A stretch of 17,824 nucleotides of DNA from Oscillibacter sp. UBA6647 (GTDB lineage: Bacteria; Bacillota; Clostridia; Oscillospirales; Oscillospiraceae). Every line of letters begins with the position of its first letter. The first letter of the stretch is position 1. The stretch lies in the NCBI GenBank assembly GCA_002455655.1, contig DKLF01000030.1:1-17824 (forward strand), written 5' to 3'. Shown here piece by piece: positions 7,861 through 14,531 of this stretch. The notes under the pieces are model-generated. The model made no database searches and was not told where the DNA came from. It was given only the letters and a program-made list of their open reading frames with translations. The position numbers and the translations under genes are program-made.

Positions 7861-7892
7861 TTCCTGTTCTCTTTTCCTGTTCTCTTTTCCTG
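7861..7892. repeat. 13-bp tandem repeat (TTCCTGTTCTCTT) in the DUF362 leader
   Basis: TTCCTGTTCTCTT occurs exactly at 7861-7873 and 7874-7886, with a third partial copy (TTCCTG) at 7887-7892 and an imperfect one before it. On the coding (minus) strand each unit is purine-only apart from one C and one T, and contains AGGA, a weak ribosome-binding-like motif. It lies 26-57 bp ahead of the DUF362 start and has no coding role that I can see. Confidence 0.8.
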
Positions 7893-7927
7893 CGCTTTCT
7901 TTGTTCTATTCCCGAAATTGCCTTTGC

Positions 7928-8341
7928 TTACTCGTCCAGCTCCACATTCACGTGGTCCGTCCCGTGCTCTTCAAATTCGTCCATATAAGTATCGATGCGC
8001 TCCATCAGCTCGTTGTAATTCTCTCTGGTCATGGGCTCTCCGTCCATGTCCCGCAGGGCCAGCTCCTCCGCCAGAATCTCATAGAACACCACATCCTCAT
8101 AATCTGCGATGGCCTCGTGAATTCCGCCGTCGGCAAACGCGCGGGAGGGGATAATCTCCCCGTCCAGATGCTCCGCCAGCTTATGCATTCCGTGGGCGGG
8201 GCAGTGAGAGAAGATCAGGCTCTCCACCTTGTCGTATTCCGCAATGCGGTCGTCCTCACGGGCGGAGTTCATCACCCAATTCCCGATGTACACCAAATCC
8301 AGCAGATAGCGGTACTGCTGCTCTGTCAGCTCGATCTTCAC
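7928..8341 (-). CDS. Unknown acidic protein, 137 aa
   Basis: I do not recognise the family. The frame begins at an ATG at 8359 with no ribosome binding site, but that stretch itself contains GGGAGG eight bases ahead of GTG at 8341, so the GTG start (VKIELTEQQYRYLL) is chosen. The protein is soluble, strongly acidic (many D/E, C-terminus ELDE), probably mostly helical, with no signal peptide or metal-binding cluster. A TEQQYRYLLDLVYIGNWVMN helix near the start and a DYEDVVFYEILAEELAL helix in the second half stand out. It is upstream of, and likely in one operon with, the DUF362 ferredoxin-type gene. The promoter candidate at 8395-8424 has palindromes inside its spacer. Confidence 0.75.
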   Translation of the reverse strand: MKIELTEQQYRYLLDLVYIGNWVMNSAREDDRIAEYDKVESLIFSHCPAHGMHKLAEHLDGEIIPSRAFADGGIHEAIADYEDVVFYEILAEELALRDMDGEPMTRENYNELMERIDTYMDEFEEHGTDHVNVELDE

Positions 8342-8368
8342 GGCAAACACCTCCCTCATCCGGTTTTT

Positions 8369-8384
8369 TCGGCCGCAAGGCCGA
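8369..8384 (-). other. Leader hairpin of the 137-aa unknown gene
   Basis: TCGGCC (8369-8374) pairs with GGCCGA (8379-8384) around a 4-nt loop, in the leader between the promoter candidate and the GTG at 8341. On the coding (minus) strand it is followed by A's, not T's, so it is not a terminator for this gene. Confidence 0.5.
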
Positions 8385-8394
8385 TCCTTTCAGC

Positions 8395-8424
8395 ATTATA
8401 CCAAATCCCATTTGGAAATTCCAC
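8395..8424 (-). promoter_or_regulatory. Promoter candidate with overlapping palindromes for the 137-aa gene/DUF362 unit
   Basis: A consensus TATAAT lies on the minus strand at 8395-8400, with GTGGAA as a weak -35 at 8419-8424 and an 18-bp spacer. The spacer consists largely of the dyad CCAAAT-CCC-ATTTGG (8401-8415), overlapping a second small palindrome (TGGAATTTCCA). A regulator could bind between the elements. The -10 is convincing; the -35 and the operator are inference. Confidence 0.5.
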
Positions 8425-8457
8425 ATCAAAAACCGGGAAAAAAGCCTAAAATCTGTC

Positions 8458-8486
8458 TTGCCCGGTGTTCACATACATAGTATAAT
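8458..8486 (+). promoter_or_regulatory. Sigma-A-type promoter of murI-DUF1934-argS
   Basis: TTGCCC (8458-8463), a 17-bp spacer and TATAAT (8481-8486) form a good housekeeping promoter. Its position shows that in-frame codons from the TTG at 8458 lie in the promoter and cannot be the murI start. Confidence 0.8.
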
Positions 8487-8550
8487 GGTCAAGTTGGGGC
8501 TATATGATAGGAATATGGCCCTTTCAGCCACAGATATGGAGGCACTTTGC

Positions 8551-9366
8551 ATGGATAAGCGACCCATCGGCGTGTTCGACTCCGGCCTTGGCGGACTGAC
8601 CGCTATCCGCTCCCTGCGGGAGATTTTGCCCGAGGAGGACCTGATTTACTTTGGAGACACCTCCCGCGTCCCTTACGGGGGCCGGTCCCGGGAGACAATT
8701 TTGAAATACGCGCGGCAGGACGTGCGGTTCCTGCGATCCTTTGACCTTAAGGCGATTTTGATTGCCTGCGGCACCGTATCCACCACCTCTTTGCCCGCGC
8801 TGCAGGCGGAAAACGATTTGCCCATGGTGGGCGTGGTGGAGCCCACCTGCCGCCGGGCCGCCGCGGTGACAAAAAACAAGCGGGTTGGCATGATCGCCAC
8901 GCAGGCCAGCGTCCGGGCGGGGGCTTATGCAAAGGCCCTTGCGGAGCTGGACCCGGAGATTGAGGTGTTTTCCAAGGCATGTCCCCTGTTTGTGCCGCTG
9001 GTTGAAAACGGACGCTTCCGCAAGGGGGACGCGGTGATTGAAACCGTGGCACGGGAGTATCTTGCGTCCATGCGGGAGACGGGCGTGGACACCTTGATCT
9101 TGGGCTGCACCCACTATCCCCTGCTGGAGGAAATTATCGGCGGAGTGATGGGGCCGGAGGTAGCGCTGGTGTCCGCCGGGGAGGAGTCCGCCTTTGAACT
9201 GAAGCGGCTTTTAAAAGCCGGAGAGCTGCGAAACAGCGAGAAACGTCAGGGCGACGCCACATATTATGTCAGCGACCGGGTGGAGAGCTTCGAGGAAACC
9301 GCCTCCTGGTTCCTGCGGGAGGATTTGCGCCATGGAGCCAATCAAATTGATATCGATCGATACTGA
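8551..9366 (+). CDS. murI: Glutamate racemase
   Basis: 271 aa, cytoplasmic, makes D-glutamate for peptidoglycan from L-glutamate with two catalytic cysteines and no cofactor. It begins MDKRPIGVFDSGLGGLTAIR, with the D10-S11 motif. C73 sits in IACGTVSTT and C186 in LGCTHYPLL (with H188), at the expected spacing. The usual Asn after the first cysteine (CNT) is Gly here. The ATG at 8551 has GGAGG eight bases ahead, and the promoter at 8458-8486 rules out the longer frame. The 3' end overlaps the DUF1934 start by 35 bp. It is the first gene of a run with DUF1934 and argS. Confidence 0.93.
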   Translation: MDKRPIGVFDSGLGGLTAIRSLREILPEEDLIYFGDTSRVPYGGRSRETILKYARQDVRFLRSFDLKAILIACGTVSTTSLPALQAENDLPMVGVVEPTCRRAAAVTKNKRVGMIATQASVRAGAYAKALAELDPEIEVFSKACPLFVPLVENGRFRKGDAVIETVAREYLASMRETGVDTLILGCTHYPLLEEIIGGVMGPEVALVSAGEESAFELKRLLKAGELRNSEKRQGDATYYVSDRVESFEETASWFLREDLRHGANQIDIDRY

Positions 9367-9796
9367 AAGCCCGCCCCTGCCGGTGATTATCTCTGTGCGG
9401 GGAGAGCAGTATTTTGACGGCTGCGACCCCGACGGCACGGAGCTGACCACTGAGGGGACGCTGCGCCCGCTCCCGGACGGGCTGCTGCTGCGCTATGAGG
9501 AAAGCGCCCTCACCGGGATGGAGGGCACCGTTACCACCTTTGAGCTGCGGGGAGAAAAAGTGATTTTGACCCGGGCGGGCAAGGTGAACTCCCAGATGAT
9601 TTTCGAGGAGGGGCGGCAGCACACATCGCTGTATGAAACGCCCATGGGAGAACTGAGTGTGGACATTTTAACCAGCTTCCTGCGCCACAGCCTGACAGAG
9701 CGGGGCGGCCTTCTTGAAATCCGATATTCCATCGCGGTGGACCACACCGCCACGGGAAAAAATGCGTTTAAAATCCGCGTGCGGCCCAAAAGCTGA
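9332..9796 (+). CDS. DUF1934 (YwiB-like) beta-barrel protein
   Basis: 154 aa, small soluble protein of mainly beta character. It matches the DUF1934/YwiB pattern: an IISVRGEQYFDG start, alternating short strands (LRPLPDGLLLRYEES, GTVTTFELRGEKVILTR), and a FEEGRQHTSLYETPMGELSVDI segment before the last strands. The family's function is not established; a calycin-like barrel is expected. The start at 9332 has GGGAGGA eight bases ahead and lies inside the murI 3' end, a tight coupling. Its stop codon lies in the stem of a hairpin (9794-9819) before argS. The neighbourhood beside argS is commonly seen for this family in Firmicutes. Confidence 0.85.
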   Translation: MEPIKLISIDTESPPLPVIISVRGEQYFDGCDPDGTELTTEGTLRPLPDGLLLRYEESALTGMEGTVTTFELRGEKVILTRAGKVNSQMIFEEGRQHTSLYETPMGELSVDILTSFLRHSLTERGGLLEIRYSIAVDHTATGKNAFKIRVRPKS

Positions 9797-9819
9797 CGGA
9801 AGGGACGCGCCTTCCGTCA
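9794..9819 (+). other. Intercistronic hairpin spanning the DUF1934 stop
   Basis: TGACGGAAGG (9794-9803) pairs with CCTTCCGTCA (9810-9819) over a 6-nt loop, a perfect 10-bp stem that includes the DUF1934 stop codon. No T-run follows, so it is unlikely to terminate efficiently. It may act as a stability or processing element before argS. Confidence 0.6.
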
Positions 9820-9847
9820 CCACACCAATGAAAACGAGGGATAAACC

Positions 9848-11593
9848 ATGCTGCATATGATTCAAAAAGCAAAGGACCAGGCGGCGGAGCTGACCAGAAG
9901 CGCCTATCGCGCCGCCGTTTCCGACGGGACCCTTCCGGAGGCGGAGATTGCATCCGTCCCTGTGGAAATTCCCAAGGACACGAAAAACGGCGACTTTACC
10001 ACCACCTTCGCGCTGGCTGCGTCCAAGGCCCTGCGCCAGCCGCCCAGGGCCATTGCACAGGCGCTGCTGGAGCGTCTGGCGCTGGAGGGCAGCTATTTTG
10101 ACTCCGCCGAAATCGCCGGCCCCGGCTTTTTAAACTTCCATCTGGGGCAGGCGTGGTTTGGCGACGTGCTTTCCGCCGTGGAGAGCGAAGGGGAGAACTA
10201 CGGCCAGAACGATGAACTGTCGGGCCGGAAAATCATGGTGGAATTCGTCTCCGCCAACCCCACCGGCCCTATGCACATGGGCAACGCCCGGGGCGGCGTG
10301 CTGGGCGACACGCTTGCCTCCGTCCTCTCCTTCTGCGGGGCGGAGGTGTCCCGTGAATTTTACGTCAACGACGCGGGCCATCAGATTGAAAAATTTGCCC
10401 AGTCCATCGAGGCCCGCTACCTCCAGCTTATCCGGGGCGAGGACGCGGTTCCTTTCCCGGAGGACGGGTATCAGGGCGAGGACATCCGGGACTTGGCGCA
10501 GGCCTACCGCGCCGAGCACGGAGACGCGCTGGCCGACGCGGAGGAAGCGGCCCGGCGGGACACGCTTGCCCAATTTGGCCTAAGCGTGAACCTGCCCAAG
10601 ATGAAGTCGGATTTGGCCCGGTACAAAATCCGGTACGACACCTGGTTCTACGAGTCCTCCCTCCACGAGTCCGGGTATGTTGCCGAGACGGCGGACAAGC
10701 TGCGTGAGGCGGGCTTCACCTATGAAAAGGACGGGGCCCTGTGGCTGAAAACCGCGGAAATTATGGCCGCAAACCTTCGCCGTGAGGGGAAAAAGGAAGC
10801 GGACATTGAGAAGCTGGAGCTGAAGGACGACGTGCTCCGCCGGGCCAACGGGTTTTACACCTATTTTGCCGCCGACATCGCTTATCACCGCAACAAGCTG
10901 GCTGTCCGGGGTTTTGATAAGGTCATCAACGTCTGGGGCGCGGACCATCACGGCCACGTCGCTCGTCTCAAGGGCGCGCTGGACGCGCTGGGACTGGACG
11001 GCGCAAACCGGCTGGACATTGTGCTGATGCAGCTTGTGAAGCTCCTGCGGGACGGCGAGGCCGTGCGCATGAGCAAGCGCACGGGCAAGGCCATTTCCCT
11101 GTGCGATCTGCTGGACGAGGTCCCCGTGGACGCGGCAAGGTGGTTCTTCAACGCCAAGCCGGACACCCAGATGGAGTTTGATCTGGGGCTTGCCGTCCGG
11201 GAGGACAGCGAAAACCCCCTTTACTACGTGGAATACGCCCACGCCCGCATTTGCTCGCTGCTGCGGGCCATGGAGGGCGAGGGACTGCGCGTCCCCGCCG
11301 CTGGGGACGTGGACATGGCGCAGGTAAGCGGCGAGGCGGAGCAGGCCCTGATCAAGCAGTTGGCCCAGTTCTGTGAAATCGTCCGTCTTTCCGCCAGAGA
11401 CTATGACCCCTCCTTCATTAACCGATATTTACAGGAGCTGGCGGCCTGCTTCCACAGGTTCTACACGGCATGCCGCATCAAGGGCGAAGCCCCGGAGCTG
11501 GCGCAGGCACGGCTGAAGCTGGCGGACTCCGCCCGCGCGGTTCTGCGCAGCGGACTAAAGCTCCTCGGCGTGGACGCGCCGGAGAAAATGTAA
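9848..11593 (+). CDS. argS: Arginyl-tRNA synthetase
   Basis: 581 aa class I synthetase that charges tRNA-Arg, cytoplasmic. Order: N-terminal additional domain (about 1-110), the Rossmann core with the HIGH-type HMGN at 143-146 in SANPTGPMHMGNARGG, a DHHGHVARLK segment, the KMSK-type RMSKRTGKA loop, and the all-helical anticodon domain from about 450 with a DPSFINRYLQELAACFHRFY helix and a C-terminal GLKLLGVDAPEKM. The length is normal. GAGGG precedes the ATG by seven bases; a second in-frame ATG three codons on is possible. It is third in the murI unit; a hairpin lies just upstream and a terminator-like hairpin follows at 11626. Confidence 0.96.
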   Translation: MLHMIQKAKDQAAELTRSAYRAAVSDGTLPEAEIASVPVEIPKDTKNGDFTTTFALAASKALRQPPRAIAQALLERLALEGSYFDSAEIAGPGFLNFHLGQAWFGDVLSAVESEGENYGQNDELSGRKIMVEFVSANPTGPMHMGNARGGVLGDTLASVLSFCGAEVSREFYVNDAGHQIEKFAQSIEARYLQLIRGEDAVPFPEDGYQGEDIRDLAQAYRAEHGDALADAEEAARRDTLAQFGLSVNLPKMKSDLARYKIRYDTWFYESSLHESGYVAETADKLREAGFTYEKDGALWLKTAEIMAANLRREGKKEADIEKLELKDDVLRRANGFYTYFAADIAYHRNKLAVRGFDKVINVWGADHHGHVARLKGALDALGLDGANRLDIVLMQLVKLLRDGEAVRMSKRTGKAISLCDLLDEVPVDAARWFFNAKPDTQMEFDLGLAVREDSENPLYYVEYAHARICSLLRAMEGEGLRVPAAGDVDMAQVSGEAEQALIKQLAQFCEIVRLSARDYDPSFINRYLQELAACFHRFYTACRIKGEAPELAQARLKLADSARAVLRSGLKLLGVDAPEKM

Positions 11594-11625
11594 CGCGAAC
11601 GATCCGTTCCATCAGAGACAGCGAA

Positions 11626-11655
11626 GCCCGCGCCGGTCAGGCGCGGGCCTCATTT
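11626..11655 (+). terminator. Terminator-like hairpin after argS
   Basis: GCCCGCGCC (11626-11634) pairs with GGCGCGGGC (11640-11648) around GGTCA, a perfect 9-bp stem. It is followed by CTCATTTC, a poor T-run, so read-through into the downstream azl genes is plausible. Confidence 0.65.
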
Positions 11656-11677
11656 CAAGAGAAAGAGGGAAGCTCTC

Positions 11678-11962
11678 ATGAGTATTTTTGAGGCGCTGAT
11701 GCTGATTTGCTTTGGCCTTTCGTGGCCGGTGAACATCCGCAAATCCTGGGTGACCCGCTCCGCCGTGGGCAAGAGCTTATTTTTTCTCATTATCATTGAG
11801 TTTGGCTACATCTGCGGAATGCTGAACAAGGTTTTGGTACGGTTTGACTGGGTGTTTTTCCTATACGTGCTGAATTTTCTGATGGTGGGGACCGACGCGC
11901 TCATTTACTTTCGCAACAAAAAATTGGATCGCCTGCGGGCGGAGCAGGAACAGGAGACCTGA
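11678..11962 (+). CDS. Small three-TM protein resembling a single PQ-loop/SemiSWEET unit
   Basis: 94 aa membrane protein with three hydrophobic segments (about 3-17, 30-50, 58-77) and a charged C-terminal tail (RNKKLDRLRAEQEQE). TM1 and the loop read SWPVNIRKSW, then SAVGKS, which follows the PQ-loop pattern of proline, basic loop and GKS/GLS before TM2; one such triple-helix bundle is what SemiSWEET-type proteins have. Family membership is a motif-level inference, and transport of sugar or other solutes is not shown. AGAGGG precedes the ATG by eight bases. It ends 5 bp before azlC, so it is co-transcribed and may act with the exporter or simply share its regulation. Confidence 0.75.
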   Translation: MSIFEALMLICFGLSWPVNIRKSWVTRSAVGKSLFFLIIIEFGYICGMLNKVLVRFDWVFFLYVLNFLMVGTDALIYFRNKKLDRLRAEQEQET

Positions 11963-11967
11963 ATTTC

Positions 11968-12678
11968 ATGAACGCACCCCAGAACAAGACAGAGCGCCGC
12001 CTTGGCCCCGCCCTGCGCACCGCCTTTCCCCACACCATCCCGGTCTTGACCGGCTTTCTCTTCCTTGGCATTGCCTACGGCGTTCTGATGAACGCCAAGG
12101 GCTACGGTCCCCTCTGGTCCGCTCTGATGAGTGCGGTGGCTTTTTGCGGAAGCATGCAGTTCGTGGCAATTACCCTGCTGACCACGGTGTTCGACCCCGT
12201 TCAGGCAGTGCTGTTGTCCTTCATGGTAAATGCCCGGCATCTTTTTTACGGCATTGTCATGCTGGAAAAATATCGGGGGCTGGGCAAGACCCGCATTCCG
12301 CTCATCTACGTTTTATGCGACGAGACGTTTTCCCTTGTTTCCACGGTGGAACCGCCGGAGGGCGTGGATAAAAAGAGCTTTTACCTCTCCATCTCCCTGC
12401 TGGACTATTTATACTGGGTGGGGGGTACGGCTCTGGGTGGCCTGTTAGGGGACTTCATTCCCTTTGACACCGCAGGGCTGGACTTTGCCCTGACGGCGCT
12501 GTTTGTGGTGCTGTTTATGGAGCAATGTAAAAAGAGGGAAAACCGGGCCGCAGGGCTGATCGGTATCGGCGCAACAGCGGCGTGCCTGCTGGCGTTCGGG
12601 CCGGACAATCTGGTGATTCCCGCCATGCTTGCAATCGTTGCAATTTTGCTGATGGGGAGGAAAAAGCTGTGTACCTGA
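11968..12678 (+). CDS. azlC: Branched-chain amino acid exporter, large subunit AzlC
   Basis: 236 aa integral membrane protein of the LIV-E family, which with AzlD exports branched-chain amino acids and analogues such as 4-azaleucine. Family markers are GFLFLGIAYGVLM in TM1, AFCGSMQFVAI, the conserved VNARHLFYG loop and LCDETFSLV. About six to seven hydrophobic segments are seen. AGGAGA lies about ten bases ahead of the ATG, overlapping the upstream gene's stop. The 3' end overlaps the azlD start by 10 bp. No azlB-type regulator is in view. Confidence 0.93.
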   Translation: MNAPQNKTERRLGPALRTAFPHTIPVLTGFLFLGIAYGVLMNAKGYGPLWSALMSAVAFCGSMQFVAITLLTTVFDPVQAVLLSFMVNARHLFYGIVMLEKYRGLGKTRIPLIYVLCDETFSLVSTVEPPEGVDKKSFYLSISLLDYLYWVGGTALGGLLGDFIPFDTAGLDFALTALFVVLFMEQCKKRENRAAGLIGIGATAACLLAFGPDNLVIPAMLAIVAILLMGRKKLCT

Positions 12679-13004
12679 GCGTGCCGCAAACGCTGACACT
12701 CATTCTGGCCGTGGCTGTGGGGGCGCAGCTTACCCGGTGGCTTCCCTTTTTGCTGCTGCCGAAGGGAAAAGAAGTCCCCAAGACAGTAGAGTATCTCGGA
12801 AAGCTTCTTCCCGCCGCCGCCATGGGCCTGTTGGTGGTATACTGCCTGCGAAACGTCTCCCTCTTTGCCCCGTCCCATGGGATTCCGGAGGCGGCGGCGA
12901 TTCTTACGGTGGGCCTGCTCCATTGGTGGAAGGGAAACGTCCTGCTGTCCATTGCCGGGGGAACCGCCCTTTATATGGTCCTGATTCAAACGGTGTTTGC
13001 CTGA
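12669..13004 (+). CDS. azlD: Branched-chain amino acid exporter, small subunit AzlD
   Basis: 111 aa membrane protein with about four helices, partner of AzlC. It starts at GTG (VYLSVPQTLTLIL) with GGGAGG eight bases ahead; no in-frame ATG near that point would keep the first helix, and the start lies inside the azlC 3' end. Typical AzlD features are a first helix ending in LTRWLPFLLLP, the segment KTVEYLGKLLPAAAMGLLVVYCL, and a final helix near WWKGNVLLSIAGGTALYMVLIQ. Length and order match azlCD pairs. Confidence 0.92.
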   Translation: MYLSVPQTLTLILAVAVGAQLTRWLPFLLLPKGKEVPKTVEYLGKLLPAAAMGLLVVYCLRNVSLFAPSHGIPEAAAILTVGLLHWWKGNVLLSIAGGTALYMVLIQTVFA

Positions 13005-13113
13005 GCGGACACGGGTGGCCCGTATCGGTTTACCTGTCCGCACCGGCTTTTGGGGACAGCCTTTTCACTCCCCGGCGTCCTCTTTTTTCCGCGATCTGAG
13101 ATGATTGAAGCAA

Positions 13114-13153
13114 GTCCGCCGCGCTGCCCCTTGGGCCGCGCGGCGGACGTTTC
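13114..13153. terminator. Convergent terminator between azlD and the SLH gene
   Basis: GTCCGCCGCGC (13114-13124) pairs with GCGCGGCGGAC (13138-13148), an 11-bp perfect stem. T-rich tails follow on the plus side (GTTTCTATT) and weakly on the minus side. The rest of 13005-13192 has no gene. It holds a GCGGACA/TGTCCGC dyad (13005-13041) directly after azlD and an overlapping CTGTCC/GGACAG pair (13034-13059) followed by CCTTTTC, which may be a first, weaker terminator. Confidence 0.8.
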
Positions 13154-13192
13154 TATTGGACATAAAATTGCGGGTGTTTTCACCTTGACGTG

Positions 13193-14359
13193 TCAGCCGC
13201 TGCTGCGGGCATTGGCCTGATAGGTAAGATACCGCTCCAGCATGGCCGAGGCAGCCGCGCGGGTGACGGAGGCATTGGGAGCCAGCGTTCCGTCGGACCG
13301 GCCGGAGAGGATGTTGTTTGTGACGCACCATGCAACGCCTTCATAGGCGTACTCTGAAATGCTGTCCCGGTCCGGGTAATCCAACTGGAACATCCACGCG
13401 CCCTGGAAGCCGCCGCCACGGTGCTGCTCCCAACGGTAGAGAAACGCTGCAAGCTGCTGGCGGGACACCACTTCGTTGGGGCGGAAGGTATTGTCGGAGT
13501 ATCCGTTCACCAGCTTGTTGCCCACGGCCCAGGTCAGCGCGTTCAAATAGTCCCCACCGTCCTGCACATCCTCAAACCCGGGAATGGACTGAATCACCAC
13601 GGGGCTGCCCGCCAGTTGGTAAAGTGCTTTTACCAGCTCTGCCCGAGTCAGCGCGTCGCCGGGGCGGAACGCCAGCGTGGAGTCGCACCGTAGAAGGCCA
13701 CGGGAGGTAACAGAAAGAATGCTATCATAAGCCCAGTAACCTTTCTCCACGTCGGTAAAGGGCAGGCCGTCGTAAGCAAACAGCACCGCCCGGGTCACTT
13801 CCGCGCCGCTGCTCCAAGCCAAAAACCATGTCCCGGGAATCAGGTCCCGGTAGGTAACAATATTTTTAGTCAGATAGGGCGAGGTCTTCGCATCGAAGGG
13901 CACGGTCATCTGCTTCCCCTCTCGTGTGGTAAGGGCTATTCCGCTCTCGTTTACCGTGTCCACCGCCGCCACCTGCTGATAGGTGGGGGCCTTAGCGTCT
14001 TCCGGTAAATTACGCAGAATGATTACGGCCCGGGCCTGCGGCGGCTCACTCAAAGCCATAATGGGGTCCACATACACCCGCACGCTCTCCCCGTCCTTCA
14101 ATCCGGTCATGTTTGTGGCCACACCGTCGGTGGCATCCACAATGTAGGTCGTCTCGCCATAGCCCACGATTACCTGACTGCCGTCTTCTTTGGTCAGCAG
14201 CAGGGTCTTCTCGCCTGTTTGCTTCACCGTGCCGTCCAGCAGCACAGGCCCCAGAGGGGCTGAAGCCACCGGCTCCGCCTCCGCTCCGGCGGCGGGAACC
14301 GCCAGCAAAGCGGCACACAGCACAAGCCCCAGCAGCGCACCCATTCTCTTTTTCTTCAC
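13193..14359 (-). CDS. Exported S-layer-homology (SLH) protein with duplicated N-terminal beta domain
   Basis: 388 aa. It starts at GTG 14359 with AAAGGAGG eight bases ahead; the longer frame to 14401 has no site. A signal peptide (KKKRMGALLG, hydrophobic core, cut after about AAGA-26) is clear. Two similar beta-rich units (about 39-115 and 129-194) follow, each with a G-x-V strand, an LTxxDG/EGKQ turn and a DL-xx-GxxxxV strand, like small OB-type repeats. Then come three SLH repeats (about 199-251, 259-311, 325-379): FTDVEKGYWAYDSI...LTRAEL; FEDVQDGGDYLNAL...VSRQQL; YPDRDSISEYAYEGV...VTRAAA. SLH repeats bind pyruvylated wall polymers, so the protein should sit on the cell surface. Only the first repeat has TRAE. 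The N-terminal unit's function is unknown. Confidence 0.88.
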   Translation of the reverse strand: MKKKRMGALLGLVLCAALLAVPAAGAEAEPVASAPLGPVLLDGTVKQTGEKTLLLTKEDGSQVIVGYGETTYIVDATDGVATNMTGLKDGESVRVYVDPIMALSEPPQARAVIILRNLPEDAKAPTYQQVAAVDTVNESGIALTTREGKQMTVPFDAKTSPYLTKNIVTYRDLIPGTWFLAWSSGAEVTRAVLFAYDGLPFTDVEKGYWAYDSILSVTSRGLLRCDSTLAFRPGDALTRAELVKALYQLAGSPVVIQSIPGFEDVQDGGDYLNALTWAVGNKLVNGYSDNTFRPNEVVSRQQLAAFLYRWEQHRGGGFQGAWMFQLDYPDRDSISEYAYEGVAWCVTNNILSGRSDGTLAPNASVTRAAASAMLERYLTYQANARSSG

Positions 14360-14385
14360 AGCATATTCCTCCTTTGAAAATTCTC

Positions 14386-14399
14386 GCGGCTCTCGCCGC
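14386..14399 (-). other. Leader hairpin with GNRA-type loop upstream of the SLH gene
   Basis: On the minus strand GCGGC-GAGA-GCCGC forms a 5-bp stem with a GAGA tetraloop, about 26 nt ahead of the GTG start. It may only stabilise the leader. Confidence 0.45.
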
Positions 14400-14406
14400 A
14401 TCGGTC

Positions 14407-14435
14407 ATTGTCTCTTGAGACGCTTGAACAGGCAA
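14407..14435 (-). promoter_or_regulatory. Candidate promoter of the SLH gene
   Basis: TTGCCT (14430-14435) and GACAAT (14407-14412) on the minus strand are 17 bp apart. The spacer carries most of a palindrome GTCTC-TT-GAGAC (14410-14421). The -10 is a 4/6 match, so confidence is moderate. Confidence 0.4.
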
Positions 14436-14450
14436 AAAAGTTTCCGAACA

Positions 14451-14479
14451 TTGACATCATCGGGTAAATCCGTTAAAAT
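14451..14479 (+). promoter_or_regulatory. Strong sigma-A promoter of the 117-aa orphan gene
   Basis: A perfect TTGACA (14451-14456), 17-bp spacer and TAAAAT (14474-14479) lie 53 bp ahead of the ATG at 14532. This is the most consensus promoter in the window. Confidence 0.85.
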
Positions 14480-14531
14480 ATCTTCAAATCCGCAAGCCCC
14501 CGCCGGGATATCCGGAAAGGAGTGCAGCTTC

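Noticed and set aside
7841..7910. Pyrimidine repeats as a CRISPR or direct-repeat array
   Set aside because: Units are 13 bp with no spacers and only about 2.5 copies.
8458..8550. Longer murI start at TTG 8458 or ATG 8485
   Set aside because: These codons overlap the -35 and -10 of the promoter and would not be in the transcript; ATG 8551 has a proper GGAGG.
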